Part shown: positions 35,327 through 45,205 of the stretch, in pieces
Numbering within the stretch: the stretch's first letter is position 1
Layout of the letters: each line of letters opens with the position of its first letter
Origin: Guptibacillus hwajinpoensis
GTDB lineage: Bacteria > Bacillota > Bacilli > Bacillales > Guptibacillaceae
Assembly (NCBI RefSeq): GCF_020171785.1
Contig: NZ_JAIVAE010000012.1
Span: 1-64,000, forward strand
DNA: 64,000 bases
Reading direction: 5' to 3'
Notes under the pieces: generated by a model
What the model saw: only the letters and a program-made list of their open reading frames with translations
Told to the model about the DNA's origin: nothing
Databases searched by the model: none
Program-made: the position numbers and the translations under genes

Positions 35327-35587
35327 ATGGAATATACAAATGAAATGAAAAATCGTTTAAAAAGAGTGGAAGGTCAAATTCGCGGTGTTCTCCGGATGAT
35401 CGAAGAAGAAAAAGATTGTAAAGACGTTATTACTCAGCTTTCTGCGAGTCGGACGGCAATTGACCGTACGATTGGATTAATTGTTGGTTCGAATCTTGAA
35501 GAGTGCATTCGAGAACAACTTGATAAGGGTGAGTCCACAGAAGATGTCGTAAAAGAAGCCGTACAACTATTAGTGAAAAGCCGCTAG
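35327..35587 (+). CDS. CsoR/CstR-family metal- or persulfide-sensing repressor
   Basis: This 86-residue protein is a helical DUF156 repressor. Cys31 and Cys60 are present, the spacing known for CstR. Position 56, where copper CsoR has His, is Asn. This favours persulfide or another thiol stress over copper. ATG 35327 follows AAAGGGAG; a longer frame from 35303 lacks a site. No rhodanese-like partner is next to it, so targets are unknown. Confidence 0.82.
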   Translation: MEYTNEMKNRLKRVEGQIRGVLRMIEEEKDCKDVITQLSASRTAIDRTIGLIVGSNLEECIREQLDKGESTEDVVKEAVQLLVKSR

Positions 35588-35789
35588 TTCAATTTTGCCT
35601 CAAACATTTTATATTGTCGGATACAATTCATGTTGTGGTCAATCAAAATGAATGAGAGTGTATATAACTTGCAAGCTGGAGAAATAGTGAATAATAGATC
35701 TTCTCATTTCTGTTATTTGCTTTTAGTTCTATTTGCATGAATGGATAGAGATGATTGCTTTTACGTTTGTTTGAAAAAAGGAGGAGCAA

Positions 35790-36359
35790 ATGAAACGTCT
35801 AAGAATAGGAATCGTTTTTGTTCTCGGTTTTCTAGCATATAGTCTCTATTCTTCATATCAAGAGAAAGAAGTGAGCCATCCAGCTCAAATGCAAGCTTCT
35901 GAAGTAACGTCTAATGCGCATGAAATAGGAATTGAAGAAGGAAATCGTGCACCTGATTTCACATTATATTCGCTTGAAGGGAAAGAAGTGAGCCTTTCAG
36001 ATTCCAAAGGAAAGGTTACCTTTATTAATTTCTGGACCACCTGGTGTCCTCCATGTAAAGAAGAAATGCCTGATATGCAGCAGTTTTATGAGGAAGATGG
36101 GAAAGAGCTTGATGCGGAAATCTTTGCGGTTAATCTTACAACGAATGAGTCATCCTCACAGGTTGTAAAAGATTTTGCAAGGAAAAATAATCTTACTTTT
36201 CCTATTTTGTTAGACACAGAGGGACAATTAATGGAAACATTCGCGACCATTACAATTCCTACTACTTATGTGATTGACAAAAATGGTATAATCATGAAGA
36301 AAGTGATTGGTCCTATGAGTAAAGAAATGATGAACGATTTGGCATTCTCTGCTCGATAA
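35790..36359 (+). CDS. TlpA/ResA-like thiol-disulfide oxidoreductase
   Basis: This 189-residue membrane-anchored thioredoxin has an N-terminal membrane anchor (about 5-22) and an active site WCPPC near 86-90. Such proteins reduce apocytochrome c or other exported thiols. The cis-proline TIPTTYV is at about 153. Downstream lies a small two-helix membrane protein, possibly unrelated. Confidence 0.92.
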   Translation: MKRLRIGIVFVLGFLAYSLYSSYQEKEVSHPAQMQASEVTSNAHEIGIEEGNRAPDFTLYSLEGKEVSLSDSKGKVTFINFWTTWCPPCKEEMPDMQQFYEEDGKELDAEIFAVNLTTNESSSQVVKDFARKNNLTFPILLDTEGQLMETFATITIPTTYVIDKNGIIMKKVIGPMSKEMMNDLAFSAR

Positions 36360-36471
36360 AGTGATCACTTGTTGGTTATCTATGTCTTGTTGTTCGTTCC
36401 TTTGTTCTTTTTAGAAGACGATTTTAGGAAACACCGAGGATAAACAGTTGACACATAAGGGGGAGTGAACT

Positions 36472-36660
36472 GTGACAAATCTAGGATTTGGTGTAATGCT
36501 ATTTGTTATACTCGGGTATGTCCAATACAGTTGGATTTATGAAACAGTAGATGGAATTGGGTACGAATTCAAATCAAAATGGTCTTACATATCGATTTCA
36601 GTGTTTTTGGGTGTGTTAGTTGGCTACTTCATTACAACTGGTCTTTATCAAGCTTATTAA
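36472..36660 (+). CDS. small two-helix membrane protein
   Basis: This 62-residue protein has two hydrophobic helices (about 5-20 and 40-58). It begins with GTG after AAGGGGGAG. The function is unknown. Confidence 0.65.
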   Translation: MTNLGFGVMLFVILGYVQYSWIYETVDGIGYEFKSKWSYISISVFLGVLVGYFITTGLYQAY

Positions 36661-36740
36661 AAAGAGTGATTAATTTTATCAAGTTTGAAAGAATATGTTT
36701 CCTTTGACGTTTTGTGAACTAGCACTTATGCTGTACATTG

Positions 36741-36847
36741 TATACTAAAACCAGCCCAAAGATGGCTGGACGGCGATTTTTCTGAGAGACGGATCTCTCA
36801 TTTTCATCGCCCTCAGTTGATTAAATCGACAGGGGGCGATTTTTTTA
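36741..36847 (+). promoter_or_regulatory. attenuator/riboswitch-like leader of the EamA gene
   Basis: TATACT at 36741-36746 is a -10 candidate. Downstream are CCAGCC/GGCTGG (36751-36769), then GGCGAT (36772-36777) pairing with ATCGCC (36806-36811) around TGAGAGA/TCTCTCA. ATCGCC can alternatively pair with GGCGAT (36835-36840), which is followed by seven T. These are mutually exclusive terminator and antiterminator folds, the layout of transcription attenuators. The ligand class is not recognised. Confidence 0.65.
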
Positions 36848-36919
36848 TTGTTTACACACAGTATTAAGCTCTTTTCTGAAGTTGATGGTTAGAAAAATGG
36901 TATGAAGAGGGATTTATAA

Positions 36920-37819
36920 ATGTGGAAGTATGTATTGCTTGTATTAGCTGCTGGATGCAGTCTGGGATCACTATCAACCATTACGAAAATTGGGATTACA
37001 AGAGGATTTTCTGTAGGAGAACTTTTAGCAGGACAGTTTGTCTTTGGGTGGTTGATCTTACTTGTTCTACTTCTAATTTTTAAACAAAAGCCAAGTTTTA
37101 AAGGAGCTAAATTTTTGTTGCTTGGCGGAGCTATGATCGGGTGTGTTTCCATATTTTATACACTTGCTGTCTCAAAGCTTCCAGCTTCCATTGCTGTTCT
37201 GCTTTTGTTCCAATTTACATGGATTGGTATTGTCATTGATTCCTTATATCAAAAAAAATGGCCAGATGTAAAAACGCTTTTTTCCGTTAGTATTCTTCTT
37301 ATCGGAACGATTCTAGCGAGTGGAATTATTGGAAGTGAGAAGATCGCTTATGATCCAACCGGAATCATGTTAGGGCTTTTATCAGCAATTTGCTTTGCCA
37401 TATACATTTTTATTATGGACAAAACTTCAGCGGAAGTTCCTGCAATACAGAAAAGCTTTTTCATGGTGACCGTCGCAGGAGTTCTTGTGTTAATGACATT
37501 TTCTCCAGGATCTCTTCTACATGGTGGGCTATCGTTAGAATGGACGCTGTTTGGTTTATTCTTAGCGCTTCTCGGCAATATATTCCCTGTTCTTTTTATG
37601 GCAATAGGTGTACCGAAAGTTGGTTCGAGTGTTGGAACAATTCTTAGTTCTTCAGAGCTCCCTGCAGCAGTGTTTCTGTCGGCTATCTTTCTCCATGAAG
37701 CCGTTCAAATGTTTCAATGGTTTGGCGTTTTTCTCGTTCTTACTGGCATTGTCATTTCCCAATGGGATGTTTTCAGTAAAAGTAAATCAAAAAAAAGCAG
37801 TATAATTTTAGATAACTGA
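36920..37819 (+). CDS. EamA/DMT-family transporter
   Basis: This 299-residue protein has about ten transmembrane helices in two EamA halves (about 5-135 and 150-285). It probably exports or imports a small metabolite. It is preceded by the attenuator-like leader, which may sense its substrate. ATG 36920 follows GAAGAGGG. Confidence 0.9.
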   Translation: MWKYVLLVLAAGCSLGSLSTITKIGITRGFSVGELLAGQFVFGWLILLVLLLIFKQKPSFKGAKFLLLGGAMIGCVSIFYTLAVSKLPASIAVLLLFQFTWIGIVIDSLYQKKWPDVKTLFSVSILLIGTILASGIIGSEKIAYDPTGIMLGLLSAICFAIYIFIMDKTSAEVPAIQKSFFMVTVAGVLVLMTFSPGSLLHGGLSLEWTLFGLFLALLGNIFPVLFMAIGVPKVGSSVGTILSSSELPAAVFLSAIFLHEAVQMFQWFGVFLVLTGIVISQWDVFSKSKSKKSSIILDN

Positions 37820-37886
37820 CAAATAGAAGAAAATGAAAACGAATGTATATCTTTATAACCTATTTTTGTAAAGGGGAAATTGCGTA

Positions 37887-38966
37887 ATGGATTTGTTACG
37901 TATTGATGATACCTGGATTCAACTTGGAATTGCCATTGGAATCTTCCTTCTTTTTCTATTAATGAGGAAAATTTTCGCGAAGTATATTTATAATCTCGTT
38001 CTTAAATTAAGCAGAAAATCTTCTAATGAATTTTTTACACATCTTTTTTTAGCATTTGAAAGACCGCTACGAATGCTATTTGTGATTATAGGAATAAATA
38101 TTTCTGTTCGATATGTTTCTTTTCTTGATCATCATAATGAACTCTTTGGAGACATTATGAGTTCATCGTTAATTTTCTTAGCGGCTTGGGGGCTGTATAA
38201 CTTATCCTCAGCTTCTTCATTGTTTTTCCAAACGATGAACACGAAATATAATTTAAAGATTGATCAGCTTCTAATTCCATTTCTATCAAAAACCCTCCGT
38301 CTCTTAATTGTTGCCATGACGTTCAGCGTCATTGCTGGAGAATTTGGTTATGATGTGAATGGGTTTATTACAGGACTTGGACTAGGAGGATTAGCCTTTG
38401 CTCTTGCAGCAAAAGAAACGATTGAGAACTTCTTTGGTGGCATTGTGATTATTACAGAAAAGCCATTCTCAATTGGGGAATGGATTAAAACGCCTAGTGT
38501 TGAAGGGGTCGTTGAAGACATTACGTTTAGAAGTACAAAAATCCGTACGTTTGCTCAAGCGCTTGTTACCGTTCCAAATGCGAGACTAGCTAATGAAAAT
38601 ATTACAAACTGGTCTAAAATGGGGAAACGTCAGATTACGTTTCACGTTGGTGTCACGTACAATACGCCTTCAGAAAGACTTGAAACGTGTATTACTCGTA
38701 TTGAGAAGATGCTTCGAGATCATGATGAAATCCATCCTGAAACGATCTTTGTTTCTTTTGATGAGTTTAATCATAGTAGCCTTGATGTTTTTCTTTATTT
38801 CTTTACAAATACGACAACATGGGGTGATTTTTTAAATGTGAAGCAAGACGTGAACTTTAAAATTATGAAAATAATGGAGGAAGAGCAAGTTTCCTTTGCA
38901 TTCCCTACGCAAACACTCCATGTTGAAAGTGCACGATCTCATGAAGAAGAGAAAATGTATAGCTAA
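37887..38966 (+). CDS. MscS-family mechanosensitive channel
   Basis: This 359-residue protein has an N-terminal membrane region with about four helices, then the MscS pore helix and beta domain (GLGLGGLAFALAAKETIENF near 163-182). The C-terminal cage domain follows. It probably releases solutes on osmotic downshift. ATG follows AAAGGGG. A terminator is shared with the convergent BASS gene. Confidence 0.9.
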   Translation: MDLLRIDDTWIQLGIAIGIFLLFLLMRKIFAKYIYNLVLKLSRKSSNEFFTHLFLAFERPLRMLFVIIGINISVRYVSFLDHHNELFGDIMSSSLIFLAAWGLYNLSSASSLFFQTMNTKYNLKIDQLLIPFLSKTLRLLIVAMTFSVIAGEFGYDVNGFITGLGLGGLAFALAAKETIENFFGGIVIITEKPFSIGEWIKTPSVEGVVEDITFRSTKIRTFAQALVTVPNARLANENITNWSKMGKRQITFHVGVTYNTPSERLETCITRIEKMLRDHDEIHPETIFVSFDEFNHSSLDVFLYFFTNTTTWGDFLNVKQDVNFKIMKIMEEEQVSFAFPTQTLHVESARSHEEEKMYS

Positions 38967-38971
38967 AGAAG

Positions 38972-39006
38972 AAGGCAGGTCTCCATTTGAGAGACCTGCC
39001 TTTTTG
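38972..39006. terminator. shared terminator of convergent genes
   Basis: AAGGCAGGTCTC and GAGACCTGCCTT pair, then TTTTT. It lies between the MscS and BASS genes. Confidence 0.9.
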
Positions 39007-39972
39007 CTATGCGCTTCTTTTTGATAAAACGTTTTGTTCTTTAGTAGCCGGCTTCCTTTTACTCCAGATGGTAGCAAGAATAGGACCGGATATATTATGC
39101 CATACACTGAAGATGGCACTCGGTACGGCGGCGATTGGATTGAAATGAGCTGCTGCGAGTGCTGCTCCAAGACCAGAATTTTGCATCCCAACTTCAATAG
39201 AGATAGCTCGTTGATCGCGTTCATTAAGTCGAAATAATTTTGCGAGAAAATAGCCAATCATTAGGCCGAGCAAGTTATGAAGAATAACAATTGAGAAGAT
39301 CAACAGTCCTGTCTCTGCGATGCGGTCCTTGCTTGCGCCTACGACTGCAGCCACAATAGCGACGATAGAAATGACCGAAACAAGGGGTAACGCTTTTACA
39401 CTTTCCGCAACTTTTTCTTTGAAAATAAGCTTTACAATAACGCCAAGAGTGATTGGTATGACAACCATTTGGAAAATGGATAAGAATAGATCTCCAGCTG
39501 ATACCGGTAGCCACTGACTCGCAAATAATAAGACGAGTGCAGGCGTTAATAAAGGAGCAAGTAGTGTTGAGACAGCTGTAATGGCTACGGATAAAGCTGT
39601 ATTTCCTTTAGAAAGATAAGTGATCACATTGGAAGCTGTTCCGCCAGGACAGCAGCCGACTAGGATGACACCAACAGCAACTTCAGCTGGTAACCGAAAT
39701 ACAACCGCTAGAGCGTATGCGAGTAATGGCATAATGATAAATTGTGCTGCCACCCCAATGGCAACACTTTTTGGCTGCTTCACGATTTCTTTAAAATCAT
39801 TGGTAGAGAGGGTCATCCCCATCCCAAACATAATAATGCCTAGTAGTATGGTTATGTAAGAAGTAATCCACGTAAATCCTTCAGGGTAAAGAAACCCTAA
39901 TACTGCAAAAAGAAGTACCCATATTGCAAATGTATTTCCCGCAAAGCGACTTGCCTTTTCAAGAGCTTTCAT
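39007..39972 (-). CDS. BASS-family transporter (YocS-like)
   Basis: This 321-residue protein has about ten membrane helices with the BASS motif [19 protein letters not shown] (about 106-124). The family imports organic anions with sodium. The substrate is not visible. RBS GGTGG before ATG 39972. Confidence 0.88.
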   Translation of the reverse strand: MKALEKASRFAGNTFAIWVLLFAVLGFLYPEGFTWITSYITILLGIIMFGMGMTLSTNDFKEIVKQPKSVAIGVAAQFIIMPLLAYALAVVFRLPAEVAVGVILVGCCPGGTASNVITYLSKGNTALSVAITAVSTLLAPLLTPALVLLFASQWLPVSAGDLFLSIFQMVVIPITLGVIVKLIFKEKVAESVKALPLVSVISIVAIVAAVVGASKDRIAETGLLIFSIVILHNLLGLMIGYFLAKLFRLNERDQRAISIEVGMQNSGLGAALAAAHFNPIAAVPSAIFSVWHNISGPILATIWSKRKPATKEQNVLSKRSA

Positions 39973-40143
39973 TCCACCACATCCTTAGAAATTTTAACCT
40001 TGATTATACGCTTATTCAAACAATTTTCAATACTATCTGAAAACTTATTCAGCTATTTTTCCATAACGATTTTCCTCCCCCTAATCATGAACCTACTTGT
40101 CCGGTCATACATATTAGTAAGCAATACATTAGGAGGGAATGAC

Positions 40144-41547
40144 ATGTCTACAGAGAAAGAAATCTTTTATGCCATAGAAGAGATTACGGAGATCGCAAAA
40201 GGGTTCGGACTTGATTATTACCCAATGCGTTATGAGATATGTCCAGCAGATATTATTTACACATTCGGAGCATATGGAATGCCAACGCGGTTCTCTCATT
40301 GGAGTTTTGGAAAACAGTTTCACAAAATGAAGCTGCAATACGATCTAGGACTAAGTAAAATCTATGAGCTTGTTATTAATTCAGATCCTTGCTATGCCTT
40401 TTTATTAGATACAAATAGCCTCATTCAAAATAAGCTTATTATTGCTCATGTATTGGCGCACTGTGACTTTTTTAAGAATAATGTTCGTTTCTCAAATACA
40501 CGAAGAGACATGGTGGAAAGTATGACAGCCACTGCTGAGCGTGTTGCTTATTATGAACATCATTATGGGAAAGACGAAGTAGAAAACTTCCTGGATGCCG
40601 TCCTCTCGATCCAAGAACATATAGATCCTTCTATCATGCGCCCTAGACTAACTTATAATTATCAAGACGATACACCAATTCCAGTGAAACATGATTCACC
40701 ATACAATGATTTATGGTCAATCGATAAGGATGATTCTACGGACGAGCCAACTCCAAAGAAAAAGAAGAAATTCCCTCCACAACCAGAAAAAGACCTTCTT
40801 CTTTTCATTCAGGAATATAGCACGGAGCTAGAAGACTGGCAACGCGATATTTTGACCATGATGCGAGAAGAAATGCTTTATTTCTGGCCACAGCTTGAAA
40901 CAAAGATTATGAATGAGGGCTGGGCGAGTTACTGGCATCAGCGTATTCTGCGCGAAATGGATTTAACGACGGATGAAGCAATCGAATTTGCTTCTTTAAA
41001 TGCTAATGTGGTGCAGCCTTCACGCACACGTATTAATCCTTACTACCTGGGGCTTAAAATTTTCGAGCATATTGAAGAAGTCTACGATAATCCAACGGAT
41101 GAGATGAGACAGCGGGGATTCGAGCCTGGGAAAGGGCGAGAAAAGATGTTTGAGGTCCGTGAAGTAGAAGCTGATATTTCATTCATTCGAAATTATTTAA
41201 CGAAAGACCTCGTCCACAAAGAAGATTTATATTTATTTCAGAAAAAGGGGCGGGATTATAAAATTGTAGATAAAGAATGGGAGCATATTCGCGATCAACT
41301 AGTGACAATGCGAGTAAATGGCGGTTTTCCTTATTTAACTGTCAATGACGGAAACTATCTGAAAGCTGGCGAAATGTATCTTCACCATTCTTTTGAAGAC
41401 ACAGAACTTGATCTTCAATATCTAGAGCGGGTTATTCCTTATATTTATCAGCTTTGGGGGCGTCCGGTTCATATGGAAACAAAAGTGGAAGATAAAGAAG
41501 TTCTTTTTTCATATGACGGAAAGAAATTACATCGAAGGTATTTGTAG
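40144..41547 (+). CDS. spoVR: stage V sporulation protein R
   Basis: This 467-residue protein matches SpoVR, involved in spore cortex formation. Start ATG 40144 follows TAGGAGGG; a longer frame from 40000 is not supported. Its length equals that recalled for B. subtilis. PrkA and YhbH, often linked to SpoVR, are 12-15 kb away. The next gene overlaps its 3' flank by a three-base gap. Confidence 0.94.
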   Translation: MSTEKEIFYAIEEITEIAKGFGLDYYPMRYEICPADIIYTFGAYGMPTRFSHWSFGKQFHKMKLQYDLGLSKIYELVINSDPCYAFLLDTNSLIQNKLIIAHVLAHCDFFKNNVRFSNTRRDMVESMTATAERVAYYEHHYGKDEVENFLDAVLSIQEHIDPSIMRPRLTYNYQDDTPIPVKHDSPYNDLWSIDKDDSTDEPTPKKKKKFPPQPEKDLLLFIQEYSTELEDWQRDILTMMREEMLYFWPQLETKIMNEGWASYWHQRILREMDLTTDEAIEFASLNANVVQPSRTRINPYYLGLKIFEHIEEVYDNPTDEMRQRGFEPGKGREKMFEVREVEADISFIRNYLTKDLVHKEDLYLFQKKGRDYKIVDKEWEHIRDQLVTMRVNGGFPYLTVNDGNYLKAGEMYLHHSFEDTELDLQYLERVIPYIYQLWGRPVHMETKVEDKEVLFSYDGKKLHRRYL

Positions 41548-41550
41548 GCG

Positions 41551-42123
41551 TTGGACATCCTGAGTCATTTAAATGATCATTTCTGGACTTATCTTCTCTT
41601 TATTACGTTCGCTGGCGCAGTAGGAGGAGTTGGGAACATTCTTATCTCAGGTGAATTCCAGCGTTTTCGTAAAATAATCAATTACGAAAATCAAACAGTT
41701 TACTACAGTCTAGGGTCTATTAAAGAGCCGTTTGTAGGAGCCATTGGCGGTATTTTAACAACGCTTTTGTTTATCGAAACAGCTTCAGCTCAGTATTTGT
41801 TATACTTAGCACTGCTCACAGGATTTGGGAGCAGTGCTTTTCTAAAGCGATACGTGGATCAAAAAACAGATCAAATTATTGATCAAAATAACAGTGCGAT
41901 TCAAAATGAAAATATTCAAATATATGCTGTGAAAAATGAAGCAGACGGGTCAAAGGTAAAAGGGATTATGAGTCCATCACCTATTTACTTAACGGAAGAA
42001 GAAATGGAACGTCTTGCAAAACTTCAAGCAAAAGTGGGTGAAGCGGTAGGTCCGAAAGAAGCAAAACTGTATCAGTGTGAAATTAATTCACTTCTAAGTC
42101 AAGGCAAGCAGCGCTCGTTTTAG
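41551..42123 (+). CDS. DUF4257-like membrane protein
   Basis: This 190-residue protein has an N-terminal membrane region (about 12-35, 65-90) and a soluble helical tail. It starts with TTG at 41551, three bases after spoVR. I assign DUF4257 from overall look only. It may be cotranscribed with spoVR. Confidence 0.6.
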   Translation: MDILSHLNDHFWTYLLFITFAGAVGGVGNILISGEFQRFRKIINYENQTVYYSLGSIKEPFVGAIGGILTTLLFIETASAQYLLYLALLTGFGSSAFLKRYVDQKTDQIIDQNNSAIQNENIQIYAVKNEADGSKVKGIMSPSPIYLTEEEMERLAKLQAKVGEAVGPKEAKLYQCEINSLLSQGKQRSF

Positions 42124-42193
42124 GTGTCTCTTGTCGAAGTATGAGATCTATCGTATGATATATGTGATTATGCACATATAAGGGGGATCTCAT

Positions 42194-42907
42194 ATGAAAA
42201 AAGTGATAAAACGAATCAGCCTTATTGTTTTACTGTTAGTAGTGGTCCTTTCAATCGCTTTCTTTTTCTGGGCGCGCTCTGCATATGAACCAACGAAAGA
42301 AGCGCTAGCTTATATAGAAAAATCCAATGAGAATGAATTAACTTTTGGATCAACAGACGCAGATAAAGGGGTTATCTTTTATCAAGGCGGCAAAGTAGAA
42401 GAAGAAGCCTATGCGTACCTGGCGCACCAGCTTGCTGAGAAAGGTTATTTTGTTGTCATCCCGCGACTAACGTTAAACCTTGCTATTCTGGATGGGGACG
42501 AAGCTACGAGTATTATTGATCGGTATAGCTCGATCGATCATTGGTACATTGGTGGTCATTCACTAGGCGGTGCTGTGGCTTCCTCATTTGCAATCGAACA
42601 TCCCGATCGCATACAGGGGTTGTTTTTTCTCGCTGCTTATCCGATTGAAGACATGTCTAACTTAGAGATGCCTACGTTAACAATATACGGGGAGGATGAT
42701 GGAGTAGCTACCTTATCTGACCAAAAGGAAAAAGAAAGCTTGCTATCTTCTCAAGCCGTCATTCATGTAATTGAAGGCGGAAATCATGCGAACTATGGTA
42801 TGTACGGTGAACAAAAAGGAGATAATCCTGGATCACTTACATCCGAACAACAAATCGATGAAACTGTCCAAACTATTACAACATGGATAGAAAAGGAACA
42901 AAAATAA
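42194..42907 (+). CDS. alpha/beta hydrolase, membrane-anchored
   Basis: This 237-residue protein has an N-terminal membrane anchor (8-28) and a fold with the nucleophile elbow GGHSLGG (about 120-126). An Asp (YGEDDG) and final His (GGNHANYG) complete the triad. The substrate is unknown. ATG follows AAGGGGG. A terminator follows. Confidence 0.88.
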   Translation: MKKVIKRISLIVLLLVVVLSIAFFFWARSAYEPTKEALAYIEKSNENELTFGSTDADKGVIFYQGGKVEEEAYAYLAHQLAEKGYFVVIPRLTLNLAILDGDEATSIIDRYSSIDHWYIGGHSLGGAVASSFAIEHPDRIQGLFFLAAYPIEDMSNLEMPTLTIYGEDDGVATLSDQKEKESLLSSQAVIHVIEGGNHANYGMYGEQKGDNPGSLTSEQQIDETVQTITTWIEKEQK

Positions 42908-42936
42908 GAAGCTGTCACTGACAGCTTCTTATTTTT
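42906..42936 (+). terminator. terminator after the hydrolase
   Basis: AAGAAGCTGTC and GACAGCTTCTT pair, then ATTTTT. Confidence 0.9.
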
Positions 42937-43150
42937 GTGAGGTTTTTTAGTTCGGATAAGGGAATAAGGAATAGAAGGTAAGAAGATTCTCAATAATGGA
43001 GGATATAGGAAAGAGATTGACAGAAAGCGTATATGGGTTAAGATAGGGAATGTAATTATCTAACCCTTCATATGAGTTCAACTCCTAACTTTAAATGATA
43101 GAACAAATGGTTAGGAGCTCTCTCAAAAGTTTGTATTATATGAAAAGGCT

Positions 43151-44512
43151 GTGGATGCTTTGTTAAGATCTCGATTTCGACGAATCCGATTAACGTCTGT
43201 TCAGTTAATCGTTTTGTTTTATTTAATAGCGGTAACGGTTTCCACTTTCTTAATTAGTTTACCGATTGCCCATCAACCTGGTGTGGAGCTTTCTTTTATT
43301 GATGCGCTATTTACAGCCGTTAGTGCGGTAAGTGTAACGGGTCTTTCTGTTGTATCTATTGCGGATACGTTCAGCGTTCCAGGCATTTTCATCCTCGCTG
43401 CAGTCCTCCAAATTGGTGGAATTGGAATTATGACGCTCGGTACATTTGTGTGGCTTGTGATGGGCAAGAAGATTGGGTTGAAAGAAAGACAGTTGATTAT
43501 GACAGATCAAAATCAATCAACCCTCGCAGGCTTAGTGCAACTGATGAAACAAATTCTTGGCTTGATATTCATTATAGAAGTGATCGGTGCTCTTGTTCTC
43601 GGTACGTATTACCTTCGCTTCTTTGAAACCTGGCAGGAAGCCTATTTACAGGGGTTCTTTGCCTCTGTTAGTGCAACGACAAATGGTGGTTTTGATATAA
43701 CAGGTAGCTCGCTTCAGCCGTTCGCTCAAGACTATTTCGTGCAATTTATTCATATCTTATTGATTGTGACTGGAGCAATAGGGTTTCCAGTTTTAATTGA
43801 AGTGAAAAACTTTTTGTTTTCTAGACAAAATAGTTATCGCTACAAATTTTCTTTATTTACAAAACTAACGACAATGACGTTCTTTGTGTTAGTTGTATCA
43901 GGTGCTATCCTGATTTGGGCTTTTGAAGCGACAACCTTCTTTGCGGACAAAAGCTGGCATGAATCGTTTTTCTATGCCATGTTTCAGTCGGTAACAACTC
44001 GTAGTGGAGGACTCTCAACGATGGATGTGAATCAATTCCAGGAGCCTACACAGCTACTATTGTCTGCATTAATGTTTATTGGTGCTTCCCCAAGCAGTGT
44101 TGGAGGGGGAGTACGAACAACAACATTTGCAATTGTACTACTTGCTATTTTCTTCTTCGCAAAAGGCGGGACATCGATCAAAGTTTTTGGACGAGAATTG
44201 CATCATGAGGACATTCACAAAGCATTTGTCGTCTTCACCGTAGCCATTATCGTGTGGAGCTGTGGAATTATTATGCTCTCATTCTCAGAACCATTTCCAA
44301 TTGTGGCGATTATTTTCGAAGTCTCATCAGCATTTGGTACTACTGGTTTATCAATGGGTGTAACACCAGGATTAAGTACATTTGGTAAAATTGTCATCAT
44401 GTGTTTGATGTTTATCGGAAGAATTGGGATTCTTTCGTTTCTCTTCCTTATTCGAGGAACAGTGCTTCGTGAAAGATACCACTACCCAACAGAACGAGTT
44501 ATTATTGGATAA
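43151..44512 (+). CDS. TrkH/KtrB-family potassium transporter
   Basis: This 453-residue membrane protein has the four pore-like repeats of the TrkH family (AVSVTGLSV, ATTNGGFD, VTTRSGGLS, FGTTGLS). It forms the K+ pore with a KtrA/TrkA-type regulatory subunit, which is not next to it. GTG 43151 is used though its ribosome binding site is weak. The start could be the TTG at 43160. No c-di-AMP riboswitch is seen upstream. Confidence 0.92.
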   Translation: MDALLRSRFRRIRLTSVQLIVLFYLIAVTVSTFLISLPIAHQPGVELSFIDALFTAVSAVSVTGLSVVSIADTFSVPGIFILAAVLQIGGIGIMTLGTFVWLVMGKKIGLKERQLIMTDQNQSTLAGLVQLMKQILGLIFIIEVIGALVLGTYYLRFFETWQEAYLQGFFASVSATTNGGFDITGSSLQPFAQDYFVQFIHILLIVTGAIGFPVLIEVKNFLFSRQNSYRYKFSLFTKLTTMTFFVLVVSGAILIWAFEATTFFADKSWHESFFYAMFQSVTTRSGGLSTMDVNQFQEPTQLLLSALMFIGASPSSVGGGVRTTTFAIVLLAIFFFAKGGTSIKVFGRELHHEDIHKAFVVFTVAIIVWSCGIIMLSFSEPFPIVAIIFEVSSAFGTTGLSMGVTPGLSTFGKIVIMCLMFIGRIGILSFLFLIRGTVLRERYHYPTERVIIG

Positions 44513-44545
44513 AAGCAAGTGGCCTAGTGCTACTTGCTTTTTTTT
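44511..44545 (+). terminator. terminator after the potassium transporter
   Basis: AAAAGCAAGT and ACTTGCTTTT pair, then TTTT. Confidence 0.85.
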
Positions 44546-44582
44546 CGTTAAGTCCTTTCAATGTAGTAGTTGTTTTCTGTTA

Positions 44583-44672
44583 CGCGGAATTAGTTGGATT
44601 TTCGCGGAAATATTGTTCATTATCGCGGGAAAAATAAAAATAACGCGGAAATATCGCAGAAATCGCGGAAAT
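44583..44672. repeat. CGCGGAAAT-like clustered repeats
   Basis: CGCGGAA or CGCGGGA occurs at 44583, 44603, 44624, 44644 and 44663, and CGCAGAA at 44655. The spacing is about 20 bp. No ORF is present. They could be a binding cluster or a degenerate repeat; the cause is not visible. Confidence 0.65.
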
Positions 44673-44711
44673 ACGTTTTTATGATGCCTGCAGTGTCTAA
44701 TCGCCCACTTC

Positions 44712-44837
44712 CGCTTTTCTTGTCTAGCTGCGACTGGCAGAAACTGCGATATTTCACTCTTTTACCAGAACACAAAGGACGTGTTCTAGTTCAAGAGTTC
44801 CAATATCTCCGTTTCTAAACGCTCGTCTCCGCTTTTC
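44712..44837. repeat. second copy of the dispersed repeat
   Basis: These 126 bp match 24474-24599 with about five mismatches, including GAACAC/GTGTTC and CTGCGA palindromes. See the first cluster. Confidence 0.85.
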
Positions 44838-44861
44838 TGGACTTATTTACCAAAAAATATT

Positions 44862-44891
44862 GGTATATAAAAATCGGTATTTCACAAACTA
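44862..44891 (+). promoter_or_regulatory. sigma-G-like promoter of the SASP gene
   Basis: GGTATA and CAAACTA are 17 bp apart, near the sigma-G consensus GYATR-17-CATWCTA. It lies 24 bp before the SASP ATG. Sigma G drives SASP genes in late forespore. Confidence 0.5.
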
Positions 44892-44914
44892 GTTGTACAA
44901 AGGAGGTGATTGAC

Positions 44915-45130
44915 ATGGCTCAACAACAAAGCAGACAAGGAAGCTCTAACAACCTTGTAGTACCTGGTGTAGCTCAGGCTATCGACCAGATGAAGTATGA
45001 AATCGCTACTGAGTTCGGAGTGCAACTTGGTCCAGATTCAACTTCTCGCGCTAACGGATCTGTTGGTGGAGAAATCACAAAGCGTTTGGTTCAAATGGCT
45101 GAACAACAGCTTGGCGGTTACCAAAAATAA
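44915..45130 (+). CDS. alpha/beta-type small acid-soluble spore protein
   Basis: This 71-residue protein matches the SASP alpha/beta family ([37 protein letters not shown]), which coats and protects spore DNA. ATG 44915 follows AAAGGAGG. The paralog cannot be named. Confidence 0.95.
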   Translation: MAQQQSRQGSSNNLVVPGVAQAIDQMKYEIATEFGVQLGPDSTSRANGSVGGEITKRLVQMAEQQLGGYQK

Positions 45131-45205
45131 TTTTATACCATGGCTGTAAGGGGTGGATTCGTCCATCCCTTCTTACGTGATTTATCCATAGAAGGAGGAG
45201 GCTTT

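Noticed and set aside
39034-39859. Plus-strand frames inside the BASS gene
   Set aside because: They are antisense shadows of a well supported transporter with no ribosome binding sites.
43000-43150. c-di-AMP riboswitch before the potassium transporter
   Set aside because: Two local hairpins are present, but the conserved ydaO-type sequence blocks were not found.
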